A stretch of DNA of 64,000 bases. Origin: Thermoascus crustaceus (Eukaryota > Ascomycota > Eurotiomycetes > Eurotiales > Thermoascaceae). Under the pieces are notes generated by a model, which was given only the letters and a program-made list of their open reading frames with translations, was not told the DNA's origin and did not search any database. Of this stretch, positions 11,081 through 23,485 are shown piece after piece. A program made the position numbers and the translations under genes. Location of the stretch: contig BCIC01000002.1 of assembly GCA_001599835.1 (NCBI GenBank), forward strand, positions 2,003,137-2,067,136. The letters are read 5' to 3'. The stretch's first letter is position 1, and each line of letters starts with the position of its first letter.

Positions 11081-12189
11081 AGCTTTTTAAGATAATAAGT
11101 AATGCAGTTTAACTAAATTTCTTGAAATTTATATTTATTCTGTTATTTATTATTTATATAAGATAATTTAATATCTATGTATATTATAATAGATATATTT
11201 GCTTATTATTAATTTTTAAAACTATATTTGATAGCTTATAAATATATTTATCTATAGATTTGTTCAGCTAAAATATATTGTTAGTACTTTTAAAATCATT
11301 GTTATATTAGCCTATTTTATATAGTATTTAGATATATTAAATTTCTTAATTTCAAAAAATATTATTTGATTTTTATACATTTAAGAGATTATTAGTTTAT
11401 AGTTATAAAAATACTATTTTAGAAAAATAATAAGCTTTTAAAGCTAAATTACTTTTTTAGTAGCTATATTATAATAAATTAATATTTACTAATTTAAGAC
11501 ATAAAAACCTCTACTTTAGCACTCTATAAACTTATTAGAATAGTTTTAATAAGCTATAATAATAAATTTATATAGTTTTTCAACTAGAATCTTATTGTAA
11601 AGTGATTTTATATCTATTATTAAATGTATTTAATATATTAAATATTAGTACAGATTTTTAGTTCTTTTACATATTAAAATTAATTTAGAATTTAATATCT
11701 ATTTAGTCAAGTTTAACTATTAACTAATTAAGCTTTTTATACTCTGTTAATATATATATATATTCAGTAGAAGGTCTTAAATTTATTATTTTTTAGTTCT
11801 TATAAATACTATTTGATTAATATAAAAATAAAAATATAAATTATTATTCTTTAGCCAATAACTTATTAATATAAATCTGATTAACTATAAAAGAATAATA
11901 TATATGTCTTCTAATCTCTAATAAATTTATAATTAAAAAATATTTTTAATAAAGGCATTTAATATATTTGCCAGTTATTTTATTATATAAAATAGCAAAA
12001 ATAATCAACTATTAACATAAAAACTAGTATTAAACTATTACAATTCTAAAACCTAATTAATAAAATAGCAATAATAAAGAATAATCTAGTTTTTTAGTAT
12101 TAATTTTTATAGAAAATAAGGTATTTATTGTCTAACTATTAGTCTAAACTAAGAAACTTAACTATATAATTTAGATATTTTTAAATCTA
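11081..12189. other. AT-rich relic DNA without identified genes
   Basis: About 1.1 kb of extremely AT-rich sequence with no long open frame and no block that I could match to the other elements. It probably represents repeat DNA mutated beyond recognition. Confidence 0.4.
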
Positions 12190-12640
12190 CACCACCAGGC
12201 ATATCCTATAGCAATCAATCATCTGGCTGAACTGCTGGGACATTAAAGAATTCTAGAAAGCAAGAGAAGCAGTTAGCACTAATCAAGTGCCCTTGGCAGC
12301 AGCATACACAGAGTCCCCCCAGTTCAATCAGTTAAGCAGTGGATCAAGTGGTCAAAGGCTGCCAAACTGTGATAAATAATGCAGCGCTTTTGTTCATAAA
12401 ATCAAGCAGCCATGCACAGCTAATAAACATCAAAAATGCAACTAAGAGACAGTTAAATGCTATATTTCTACTGGGGGGGTTTTAACTACTGAAGAAGGCT
12501 AGCAGCTTGCTTAACAAGCTGCTGAATTGCAAGAAGAGGTGATAGAGCAGGCTGGCAAGCAGCCTAGAAAATGTGCACTACTGCAGTGCAGCAACTGTAA
12601 TATTCAAGGTTATACTAAGGTTATCTGCTCTACTAAATAG
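12190..12640 (+). pseudogene. C-terminal part of a pogo-type transposase, truncated
   Basis: This plus-strand segment is a decayed version of the C-terminal third of the element at 19,148-20,989. Matching blocks cover the AETSKN-like linker region, the LTAEEGQ helix and the zinc knuckle. The knuckle reads CSNCNIQGYTKVICSTK with a stop at 12,638-12,640; the zinc-binding His is now Tyr, a C-to-T change. Matching 3' sequence continues to about 12,715, then breaks off before a terminal repeat. The N-terminal two thirds are missing. Confidence 0.6.
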
Positions 12641-12725
12641 GTAATTATTTTGCATGTAAATAGCTCTAATTTATGGGTAGTGTGGTGAGACAATTAGATA
12701 TTTATAATAGGTGTTGATTAAATTT

Positions 12726-13856
12726 TTTAAGTCAAAAGATAAAGTAGCTAATTAATTATCTTTTTGATAAACAATTTAAAATTTAATAGACAAATATATT
12801 TCTTTTTAATAAATAGATAAAAGAAAAAGTTTTTAATATCTAAATATCAAACCATAATCTAGATTAAAATAACTACTCTAAAATTTTTAATAAAGTTACT
12901 AATTAATATAATAGACATATTAATTTGTAGCTAACAGATAGAAGTAGTAAAATATAATTAAAACTAGAAACTTAACTATAATCTTCTCTCTACTATTACT
13001 TATATTGTTAAAATTAGTATTATTCTAAGATTAATTATGAAAGATATTATATATATAATTCATTAAAGCATAATTAAATGGTTATAATTAAACTTTAAAT
13101 AATTTCTACTAACATTATATATTTAATTCTATAGTAATATATAATATACTTAAATAACTTTATTATTATACCTAAATATATAGTTTTTGATAAATTCTAG
13201 TCAATTTATATAAGTAATTATAATTTATATATTAATATAATAATATTATAATATAATAAAAAGAATGCTATAAAATTAGATAGTACTAACTAAAAGAACA
13301 ATAGTAAGAATTCTAAAAAGAAGTTCTATAGATTAAACTTTAAATAGAGAAATAAAAGAATATAAATAAAATCTTATATAGATATTTACTGCAGCAAGAA
13401 TAATTACATAGATTGAAAGTATTCAAATAAGCTAAAAAGAATATTAAAAAGCAAGTATCTATTATAAATTAAAACAACTATATTAGACCTCTTAAACTGT
13501 CTATTATAATAATAACTACTATATTTACTAATTTAATAAGAATACTACAGAATAGTATTTAAAGGCCTCTAGAAAGAAGTTAAAAAACTAAAAAGCTCTG
13601 CCAGCATAAAATCTTAAACTAGATTTTATAAAGAATTAATTATATACATATTGAATAGTACTATACTTAACAGAATAAACTTATAGAATCTAAATATTAT
13701 TAAAATATCTGAATATATACAATATTTTAACATATTTTTTAGTTACAGATACAGAATTTTATAATCAGTTAAAGAATAAGAATAATTAAGTTTGAGTGCA
13801 ACATACTACTATTTCTTTAAAATTTAGTCTATAAAAATATTTTTATAAAATTATAA
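12726..13856. other. AT-rich relic DNA, possible retroelement fragment
   Basis: AT-rich sequence with no intact gene. Around 13,385-13,450 a short stretch reads CSKNNYID then KYSNKLKR, which faintly resembles a mutated retroelement zinc knuckle, but the supporting flanks are too decayed to name the element. Nothing else recognised. Confidence 0.3.
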
Positions 13857-14250
13857 TGTAATCTACCAGTAAGCTGCACACCTAACCAAGCTGTACACCT
13901 CTCAACACAACTATATTAACTATTTAAATTTAAAGCTATTCAACCCACTATTATGCTATCAAAAGCACACAGAAATTCAAGAAAATTAGTTAAGCAGAAG
14001 GGGAGGATCTTATTAGCTCTATCTGCTTTAAAAAGTGTTAAATTTAATAAATTTATAAAGCAGTGTGCATTTACTATACTAAGTTTCTGAATTAATTTTT
14101 CAGATACAACTTTTAAAGCAGAGTTATAAGAATTGATAAGCATATTAATAGATATATATTGAATTCTATAGAGGAGAAAATGCTTTTAAATTAAATATTA
14201 TTTATAGATAAGTATAGATTATCTCAATCTGCAGCTGTATAAGTTATAGC
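13857..14250 (+). pseudogene. N-terminal part of a pogo-type transposase, interrupted by the copia element
   Basis: A terminal-repeat-like stretch at about 13,865-13,915 (two AAGCTGYACACC half repeats) is followed by coding sequence reading KQKGRILLALSALKSVKF, the helix-turn-helix start typical of Fot1/pogo transposases, and later DTTFKAEL, which resembles the GHTxRAE segment. Stops are present. The frame is cut at 14,250, where the copia 5' LTR begins. The C-terminal part of what looks like the same copy resumes at 21,662. Confidence 0.55.
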
Positions 14251-14497
14251 TGTTGAGAACTACAACAGCTACAAGCATCTGAGTGCAGTAAGAATATAAA
14301 GTATGCATACTAAGCTAATGTAATCAGCATATTATATAATTGCATAATAGATAATTGCTATATATATAGCTAGAAAAGAGCAGAGATATCTATATATAAT
14401 ATATAAGAATACAAGATTTACAACCTACAGTTAATATACTGTCTTGTTACTGTAAGTAGAGTATCTCTATAAGTATAACCTTCTCTGCCTTGCAACA
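14251..14497 (+). repeat. 5' LTR of the copia element
   Basis: The segment starts with TGTTGAGAAC and ends with TTGCAACA, the TG...CA ends expected for an LTR. It is followed at once by GGTTATAAGTCTGGCT, which resembles a copia-type primer binding site (GGTTATCAGAGC-like). Length is 247 bp. It retains more G and C than the internal region. The 3' partner survives only as its first 47 bp or so. Confidence 0.6.
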
Positions 14498-17400
14498 GGT
14501 TATAAGTCTGGCTAGCTGCCATCTTATTAGATTGTGAAGCTGCTACACAGTTTGATTCTGCAAACTGCTGCACTACAGAAGTTGTAAAGAGCTGAAGAAG
14601 CAAATAATATTCTAAGAGATCTAGAATATTAGATATTAGCTATATAATTAGAAGTTTATATAATTATCTTAATTCTCTAGCCTAATCTTTATGTGTTGAG
14701 CAAGACTACAAAATCTATCAGTTACTAAGCAGCAAAGCCCACTACAGTATACAGTTATACTATTATAGAATATAGTATAGTCAGTAAAGTCTTACTGCAA
14801 GCTTAAGAGAGTAAGTACTATATATTCTAAATATAGAGTAGAAAGTAAGAAAAATAAAAAATCTACTACAAGCTAATATTAATAAGTGCTTATTATACTA
14901 TATATTCTGCAGTGTATTAAGAGAATAAAGAACTGTAAGTATTAGTATTATAAATATTCTAATAGTTTGTAAGAATATAAATACTATACACTTTATTAAT
15001 TTTTATTTTATATTATTCTCTTAGTTAAGATAACTAACTCTATAACTGGTCAGATATTTAAAATATTATTTTAAGCATAAAAATAATATCTAATTTAACT
15101 AAGCTAAGTTTTGTAAAAACTGTATCAAAGCCAACTATATAAAAGAAAAATAATTTAAAGAATATAAATAGTAATACTATAAAATTACTGCCTAAAACTC
15201 TTTAAATAATATCAGATAGTGTTAATCTTAATAATATTTAACAACTGATACTGAAGCTATTAAAAGAAAATATAGATTATTAGTTTAATAGATTTAAGGC
15301 ACTAAGCAGCAAGAAGTTACAATAAATTATTACAGATTCTGATAAGCTAGATATTTATATAAATAGTGTAGTATCTCTTCTTTATTAACTTGTTTCAGAA
15401 AGTGAATAAGATCTTTTTAACCAACACCGTAATTCTGCAAGAAAATAGTTTTAAGCACTTAAGAGACAATAACAAGCACTTTAATTAAATATAATATAAT
15501 AGAAGATTGCTGTCTTCCATATTTATAAAAAGCCTAATAATATATTATTGCAGGCTGCCTATAATAAGCTGTAAAGAATAATGCATACATTGTATGCAAA
15601 AATGCTAAAACTAAAGTATACACTGAAGAAATGTATAATATTTAACTAACTACTGGCATCTTTGCCTGATTAGTATATAACTATTTGTAATGCTATTAAT
15701 GGGCAGGCATATAATAATAATAAAATTAAGAATATATTTAAGTGTCTCCAGCAGAAAGAAGATTAGCTTAATAATAAAAAGAATAAGAATATATATATAG
15801 TCTGAGAAATACAAGAATTAAAAAATTCTTATTATTACTACAATAAATACTGCAGGTCTGATAGAGAAAAGAAGATTTATTATAAGAGAAGTCTCTAATA
15901 GTAAGATAGTTATTCAAGCAGTAGTGATTATAAGAGGAAAAGTAGCTTTAAATTATATTAATTTATATAAAAAGAAAGAAAGAAACTAAGCTGCATTTTT
16001 TATAATAGTAAATATCTCTAGAATAGATGCCCAGATCACTCAGAGCTTAAGAAACAGTAAGAACAAATTTAAGCTAAGTGAAAGAAGAGAAATTCTAAAA
16101 AGAGCATATATATTATATATCAGCTTCTGAATCAGAGGGGAAGCAATATATATTAACAGATTCAGAACCTTCAGAGAATAAGAATATATATAGCTGAATT
16201 ATTAAGCTCTAATAGTAAAAAAGTACACTATTTATATTTAGCTACTACTGGCTTTAAGCATATATATAATATATTATATAATAACTTTATTGCACTGAAG
16301 AATAAACTATTACTATTAAATATTAAGAATAATAAATAGATTACATATATTGTTATAACATCTTGTATAACTGGCAATCACAAACTGTTTCTTAAGATGC
16401 AATTAATAAAGACTAGCTGAATGGTCTATATAGAAGATAGTTAACTATTAATTAAAGAATTTAAAACAGTATAAATAAGTAATATCTATCACTACAAGAT
16501 AATTTTGTAGAACATTCTTTATGTTTCTAGTTTAAATGTAAGTCTAGTATTAATTTAAGCAATCTATAAATAAGAATTGCATAAAGTTATTATTAGTAAT
16601 AATATATTATTCTATTAGAAATATATACTTATATATATATATATACTTGTAAAAAAACTATATAGTTAAATAGTTTATAAAGAATATTAAAGAATACACT
16701 TTTAGTGCTAAAGAGATAAATGATATATTTAAGCTAGATCTCTATATATATAGAAAGCAGAGAAAAAGAAGTATAATATATAATATTAACATATAAACTA
16801 TTATACAGAACTAAAAGTCTGCAAAATATATACTCTTATAAAAATAATAAAAATAAGAGTAAAGAGAAAAATATAAAAAAGAATAAACTTCTAGTAAATT
16901 AGTATTAATATATATAGTTTTTAGCCAGTAACTATTAATAGTAATTACTAGTTTATTAAAATTAATAATAACTGCATTTACAAATACTAAATTATTTTAA
17001 TTCTAATAAGAGATGCTGCTCTAAAAGCTTTAAAAAGGTAAAGAAAGCAGATAGAGCTAAAGAGCAAATATAAGTTAAAGATTATAAGAATTAATAATGC
17101 AGACAAACTCTTAAAAGAATATAAAGTATAAAAGAAGTATAGTCTGTAAATAGAACTTACTATGTTATATATATTATATCAGAATAGCTATGTCAAGCAA
17201 GCTATTTATTTAACTAAAAAGAGTGTATAAGCTATACTTAAAGAAGCTACATTATTAATAAAATTTTAGAATAAAGCTATATAAATATATATCTATACTT
17301 GTAATTATTTATCTATTTCTTTATATTGAAAGAAGATAAAAATACAATAATATCTGAAAAACTCTAAATAGAAAAGCTACTAAAGATTATATATATATAT

Positions 17401-17952
17401 TTGGAAAGTAATGTATAATTAGTTTTAGATAGCAATAAGCTAACTAATTAAGAGCAAGTAGAAGTATTTATAGAATGTATTAAAATAATTATAAAATAAT
17501 ATTAAGTGTATATATTAGATCTTTATCAAGTTATCTAATTCTTGAATATTCAATTTAATAAGAAGATATCTAGCAGCACAATCAATATAAAACCGTAAAT
17601 AAAGCTAACTCTAAATATATTATCAGAGAGAAATTCTATAAGCAGGCCAAAAAAGAATTCTGCAAGAGTTATCACTAATAATAGTATCTGAAGAGATTCA
17701 GATAAATCAGCTAAGCCAGTTACAACAGATACAAAAGATGTGATAAATATAATAGCTAGAGCTGCACCAGCTGCACCAGTTAAGCCAGACTATTTATCTG
17801 CTTCTAATTAACCAGACTTCAGATATAGTGAGAGCTATAAATAAGCAATCTGCTCAGACAAATAGAGAAGATCAGAATAGCACAATTTAAAAATACTCTA
17901 TAGAGTAAGAGATACTAGAGATATATACTAATAGTAAAGTAAGCATATTTAG

Positions 17953-17990
<38 letters not shown>
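17953..17990 (+). repeat. (AAT)n microsatellite inside the copia element
   Basis: About 12 perfect trinucleotide units lie in the variable region between the integrase and reverse transcriptase parts of the copia polyprotein. It is a simple repeat expansion with no coding meaning in the decayed frame. Confidence 0.9.
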
Positions 17991-17991
<1 letters not shown>

Positions 17992-19147
17992 TACTTAAGA
18001 GTAAGAGTCTGCAACAATTAAAGAAACTTAAGAGAAGAACAATATTAATATTTTAATAAAATATTTTATATAGCACTGATTGCAGCAGCTATATAAGAAA
18101 TATCTTATAATATTAATAACTTAATTTTAATCCTTTATATCTATACTGAGGCTGTCAACTATTTAATATATAGATTAGAGTAGTAGAAGACTATAAAATA
18201 AGAGCTAAAATTGTTTATTATTAATAGTATCTTTTACAAAACTTATATATCTTAATATATAAATATTATTACTATAAAATAAATATTTGCTGTGAAGTAT
18301 ACACTAAATAAAGAAATTAAGCAATTTAAAACTTAATTAATAGTAAGAGAGTTCTTAGATTGCAGAAATTTATTGTAAAGAGACTTTTACACTAACTATT
18401 TATATTAATTATCTATAAATACTTCTAGTAATTATTATATTAAAGGATCTGAAAGTCTACTAAATAGATATTAATAGTGTTTTTATAGAAGCAACTCTGT
18501 ATAAGTAAATATTTATATAATTATCTAATAATATTATACTGTTAGAAGACTGTATACATATTTAAGCTTAAGCAAAGCTTGTATAGTTTAAAATAAGCTA
18601 TATATAATTAATATAAATTTTGTAGTACTACACTGAAGAAAATAGAATTTAAAATTATTCTAAGTAATCTCTATATATTTTATAACTGCAGTAATATGCT
18701 AATTAATCTATATATTAATAATCTGCTAGTTGCTGCAAAGAATATTTATAATATTAAGAATTTTAAGCACAAATTTAGTAAGTACTTTAAAATTAAGAAT
18801 TTAAAGAAAAATTTTTAAATTCTCAGAATTAAATTATTTGTAATTGCAAGCACCACACAATCTATCTTAACCAGTTAGTGTATTTTAAGCAAATACTATA
18901 ATAATATAATATAGACTATAAAGCTATCTTATTAATATATATATTAATAGCAAGTTAAAAGATATTACTAAAAGTAAAAGAATATAATAATCTTATATTT
19001 AAGTAAAGTTATTAATACAGAGTTGGAAGCACTATATTTCTGATAATATATACTTAATCAGATATATTTGCTGCAGGCAAGCTAGCTTAATTTATAGATA
19101 AGCTAATTATAAAATATACTTATTGTATAAACTTATATAATAATGTA

Positions 19148-20989
19148 ATCAATCACTGAGCAAAACAGATCACTGAGCAAAACACCCACCAACACCATTA
19201 TTATTAGATATCTAATTATCTCACTACACCACCCCTAAATTGAAGCTATTTACATATAAAATAATTGCCTATTTACTAGGGCAGCTAACCCTAGTATAAC
19301 CTTGAATATTGTAGTTGCTGCACTGTGGTAGTGCATGTCTTCTAGGCTGCATATCAGCTTAATTAGCTGCCTCTGCCTGCAATTCTGCAGCTTGCTGAGC
19401 AAGCTGCTGGCCTTCTTCAGCAGTTAAAATCCCTCTGGTAGTAATATAGGATCTAGATATCTCTTACTTGTATTTTTAATGTTGATTAGCCATATATAGC
19501 TACTTGATTTTATGCTCTAAAAGCACTGTATTATTTATTGCAATTTGGCAGCCCTTGACCATTTAATCAACTGCTTAACAACTAATTGGACTGGGAGGAC
19601 TCTGTGTATGCTGCTGCTAAAGACACTTGATTAGCTCTGACTGCTTCTTAAGCTCCCTAGCATTCTTTGATGTCTCAGCAGTCCAGCTAGATGACTGATT
19701 ACTATAGGATGTGCCTGATGGTGTAGGTGTTTTTAATTGAATATGAAGCTGGTCAAGCACCTGCTCTGGCTTATATGGAATCAGGCCTGATGCAGCAAAT
19801 CCACTGCATATATTAGATACAGTCAGAGCTTGCAGATATACTTGCTGGTAGATAGTGATGAAATCCTCCTTGTTAATATAATTGATGCTATGCTGCATAT
19901 AGATCTGGGTTTGCTGCCTATATGCATGTTTTAATGGCCCAAAGCAGGCAACATTAAGTGGTTGTAATAGATGTGAAGAATATGATGGTAAATATAGAGG
20001 AATGATTATATTCTCAGTGCAGAATTGATTAAATTCAGCAGATATATAGCTGCTATAATTATTAAGAATTAGCAGATAATATCTGCCTGCTATACAAGCT
20101 TTGGTATGCTTATCAAAGATATTTCTTAGCCAAAGCATCCCTAGCTTATTGATGGTCTATCCATTATTGCTAGTCCCAATTGCCCAGCCCTTTAATAGAT
20201 CTGGATATTAATTAGATTGGTGATTCTTGCCAGCAAAGATGATTATTAGGGGCAGGGCCCAGCCAGCTATATTGATTACCTTAATCACAGTTATCCATTC
20301 TTGATTCCCTGGTTGTATTGCTTTAGGCCAGTCTCTAGATTTAGAGTCAGTAATAATCTTTACTGTTGATATTATGTTTATTAAAAAGCCAGTCTTATCA
20401 AAATTGTAGATATCCTATTTAGTAATATCATATTTTGTACAGCCTTCAGAATATACTGAAACTACTCTTTAATAAGCTTTGGATCCTCATATAGAGCCCA
20501 TTAATGATCATATCTGCAGCTATATTTGGATTTGAGCTTATAGTGGTAATTGATAAATCTTTAGATCTAATATTGGCTAACAGTAGCTGATGTATTTAAC
20601 TGGCTAGATAATAATAGACTGGCTATATCTTGTATAATGGTGATTTGTGGTGATAGTCCTCATTAGTTCATTAATAATATCCATTTAATAAGCATAGATT
20701 CTTCAGTAATAGTAAGCTTTTTGCTGTTTGGTGTTGTATCTATATATGCAGTATGCCCACATAGGTAGTGGTAGAGTATTGAATATGGCATATTATATGC
20801 CTGTGCAGCAGCCTGTATGCTTTTAAATTGATCATTATTGAAAGCTTTAATTGCAAGCAAGATATGGCCCTCTTGATGAACTGCTGAATCTGCTGTTTTG
20901 CATGGCATTTTGGTGGTTGAAGTTGATGAGTGTGTTGCATAGTTTGGTGGGGTGTTTCACTTGGTGATCTGTTTTGCTCAGTGATTGAT
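19148..20989 (-). mobile_element. Full-length pogo/Fot1-type DNA transposon nested in the copia element
   Basis: The element is 1,842 bp, bounded by inverted repeats and flanked by TA on both sides (19,146-19,147 and 20,990-20,991), the target duplication expected of Tc1/mariner-pogo insertion. The first 26 bases of each end are identical (ATCAATCACTGAGCAAAACA and on), and the match continues imperfectly to about 45 bases. It interrupts the RNase H part of the copia pol. It is much less AT-rich than its host element, so it inserted later or was mutated less. The single transposase gene runs on the minus strand. Confidence 0.85.
19269..20908 (-). pseudogene. Pogo/Fot1-type DDE transposase, inactivated
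   Basis: Read from 20,908 down: a helix-turn-helix N-terminus (HQEGHILLAIKAFNNDQFKS), a catalytic-core start with IYNFDKTGF near 20,400, the segment GNQEWITVIKVINIAGWALP, then LILNNYSSYISAEFNQFC, SSHLLQPLNVACFGPLK, a PYKPEQVL linker, the LTAEEGQ helix and a zinc-knuckle tail ending at a stop at 19,269-19,271. In the family the last two catalytic acids sit in LDGHxSH and LLQPLDV; here both are Asn. The knuckle has Cys and His replaced by Tyr. A TAG at 20,157-20,159 stands where GWT is expected, and a TAA lies further upstream. All these changes fit C-to-T mutation on one or other strand. The protein cannot be active. Confidence 0.82.
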
Positions 20990-21614
20990 TATGTTATCTG
21001 CAATCAATTACTAATCTGTATATCTACTATAGTCTATATAGAATATTAGCAAATTAAATTATTAGCTATTCAGATACAAAATATGTAGAAGATTACACTA
21101 ACTGAAAGTCAACTACTGGCATACTTTTTATGCTTAATAAAGAATCTATCTTCTGATAAAGCTGCAAGTAATATACTATATTAATATTAATAATTAAAGC
21201 TGAATATATTATGCTTGCATTCTGTGTAAAGCACAGCAAATAAATTATATAATTTATAATAGATATTAAATATGCTAAACATATTGGTGATAATATGCAA
21301 ACTATTAAAATATATTATAATAATATCTCTTTAATTACTCTAGTTAACCAGCCACAGCTGAATAAATAATTTAAATATATTAATATTGTCTACCACTTTA
21401 TTTGCAATCTGAAAGCCCATAATATTATTAATATTAAATATATATTAATACAGTATATGCTTCCAAATAGCATAACTAAATCTCTATTAAAGAAGCTGCT
21501 TAAATATCACTACAGAAAGATAGAGTTAGTAGATAGTAGAAGCAATTAGATAAGATTAAAAAAGTGTAATAACTGAATAGATACCCAGTCTCACTAAGTA
21601 TATATAAGTAGAAG

Positions 21615-21661
21615 TGTTAAGAACCACAATAGCTATAAGTATCTAAGTATAGCAATAATTC
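21615..21661 (+). repeat. 3' LTR remnant of the copia element
   Basis: About 47 bp starting TGTTAAGAACCACAATAGCT that match the start of the 5' LTR at 14,251 with mainly C/T and G/A differences. The match stops abruptly, so most of the 3' LTR is gone. Pogo transposase sequence begins straight after it. Confidence 0.55.
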
Positions 21662-22580
21662 TAATAGTATTAAAATATATTTTATAATTGGCTAATTAGT
21701 CTAAGTAATAATAAATAGACTAATAATGAGCTTAAAACTATTATAGCTAGAAAAAATCTTTTAAAAATATACTATAATATGTATACTAAAAAGATATTAG
21801 CTTCTAATTCTTAATAACTATACTAGCTATAAATCTGCAGAGTTTAATCTTTTCTGTAAGAATTATTAAATTATCTCTCTTTATATATTTTTTTATTTAT
21901 CTGATAAATTGCAATCTCTTAATATTAGCTGCTTTACACTTTTAAAGAAGGCATATAGTATAGAGATAAGAAAAAGTATTTAAACTAGTATTTATTATAT
22001 TAATAAGAATAACTTTCTTAATCTTTATAAAGAATTATAAAAGATCTTATTATTTAAGAATATCTGCAGTAGATTTAAAGCTTCTAATTTAGTTTCTTTA
22101 AATTATTAAAAAGTGCTGAATAAGCTTACTATTAAAAATATTACTCTCTTAACTACTACTTATAGACCTGCAAATAGTAAATAAATTATAAAGATTTTTT
22201 ATACTACTGCTAAAGTGTAAAAGCAGATAGAGCTTATTAAGCAGCTTATTAATTATAACTTTTAAAGTTCTTTATCTAAGACTATCTGTTAGCTAGCAAA
22301 AGTAGCTAAATCTACTATATATAAAGTTCTTCTTCTAGATTAGAAAATAAAGAAGCTTTATATAGTAAATAAAAAGTAAAAGTAAAAATATTCAGCTTCT
22401 AGATCTTATATTACTATTAAAAATGTTCTAATAGAGTTTGAAGATTAGCAACTTGCTTAAAAAGCTATACAGATAATAAACTTAGTAGAATTAGTTTTTA
22501 AAAAGTGTGTACTATTATAATGCAGTAACTATTATTAAATTAATTATATTAGAATTAGCTGCTCTAGTAAATCTAAATAA
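21662..22580 (+). pseudogene. C-terminal part of a pogo-type transposase, heavily mutated
   Basis: Plus-strand reading gives WLISLSNNK (family: W.IGLSENGW), a KSAEFNLFCKN block, LNISCFTLLKKAYSIEI (family: LDVGCFxPLKKAYxxEI), YINKNNFLNLYKEL, and finally a tail with CSNYY, IRISCSSKSK and a stop at 22,578-22,580. These follow the order of the element at 19,269-20,908. This is probably the rest of the copy whose N-terminus lies at 13,857-14,250. The segment between them (roughly the first half of the catalytic core) is missing, so the junction with the 3' LTR must also have suffered a deletion. Confidence 0.6.
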
Positions 22581-22916
22581 TTTAAAAATCTTTATATTAA
22601 TTTAATTATGTAATAGTAAGATCTTATAGTTTTTAATCTTAGTTAAAATTATATTCAGCTATCTTGCTTAGTTAAGTGTTTTGCTTGCTTGTAAATTAGA
22701 TTATTTTAATAGTAAGCTTTATAATACTGTAGTAGCTGTAAAACTATTAAACATACTATAAGAAATTATCTTAATAGATAACTATATATTCAACTATTAA
22801 ATAGTCTAATTTAATTATATTAATAGTTGAAAAGCTTTAAAATTATAGTAGGCACAGTAAAAATTTATTACTTAGTAGTATTTATTACTTAGTAGTTAAT
22901 TACATTATAGAAGATA
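22581..22916. other. AT-rich remnant with terminal-repeat-like sequence
   Basis: No gene. A stretch at about 22,866-22,907 has two ACTTAGTAG half repeats and ends TTAATTACATTA (22,896-22,907). It closely resembles stretches at about 6,250-6,289 and 23,550-23,603. This looks like a transposon end. Confidence 0.4.
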
Positions 22917-23485
22917 AAAAGCATATATAAATATATAAAAATAGATAATTATATTTTTTTATAAAAAGTTATTAAACTCTGTAGTTAAATAGCTACTATA
23001 GCTATTAAAAATAAGTAACTATTTTATATTAATTATATAGTATTTAAAGTATAATTTAAATATTTTTTTAAATTAATAAAAATTATTTATATTTAATATT
23101 TAGCTATTTCTACTAATTACAATCTACTAGTTTTTAGAAAATGCAGATTTTTAATATTAAGCAGTCTATTAAAATACTATTTTTAAGACAATTACTAATA
23201 GTATATAAATTCTTTTTAAAGCTTACAGTTTTAGTAATTATAATTTATTTATAGTTTCTTTAAATAACTATATAAAAATTTTTACTGTATTTTACTGTAG
23301 TAATAATTTTAGAGATTAAGTAGAGTTTTATTATAGTTAGTTTTATTAAAATTCTAGATATTATCTTTATATATATTATATTTCTGAATAGCTGTATATA
23401 TAGTTTAAAATTATAGTATTGTAACTTTTAAATTCTTCTATTTTATATACTAATATGTAATTATTTAATTATATCTTCAAAGGCA
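22917..23485 (+). repeat. Copy 3 (partial) of the ~870-bp repeat
   Basis: This segment matches the second two thirds of the repeats at 6,885-7,738 and 7,741-8,615, in the same orientation. Shared landmarks are CATATATAAATATATAAAAAT at the start, AATAAGTAACTATTTTATAT, AATATTAAGCAGTCTATTAA, TTTAAATAACTATATAAAAA and GAATAGCTGTATATATAGTT. The first 300 bp of the repeat are missing here. TTAATTACATTA-type motifs lie on both sides (22,896 and 23,592). No function is visible. Confidence 0.55.

Larger units (their letters stand above)
14251..21661 (+). mobile_element. Decayed Ty1/copia LTR retrotransposon carrying a nested pogo element
   Basis: An LTR beginning TGTTGAGAAC starts the element at 14,251, and a related TGTTAAGAACC sequence begins the 3' LTR remnant at 21,615. 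Between them the plus strand carries decayed gag and pol. Near 16,500-16,600 NILYVSSLNVSLVLI matches the segment after copia protease. Near 18,150-18,240 EAVNYLIYRLE and following residues match the start of copia reverse transcriptase. Near 18,370-18,500 KETFTLTIYINYL and IDINSVFIEATL match the YxETFAPV and MDVxTAFL blocks. After the nested element, at 21,105-21,250, STTGILFMLNKES and IKAEYIMLAF match the copia RNase H end. The order gag, protease, RT, RNase H fits Ty1/copia. Integrase lies in the expected place but is unreadable. Stops are everywhere, so the element is dead. Confidence 0.7.
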
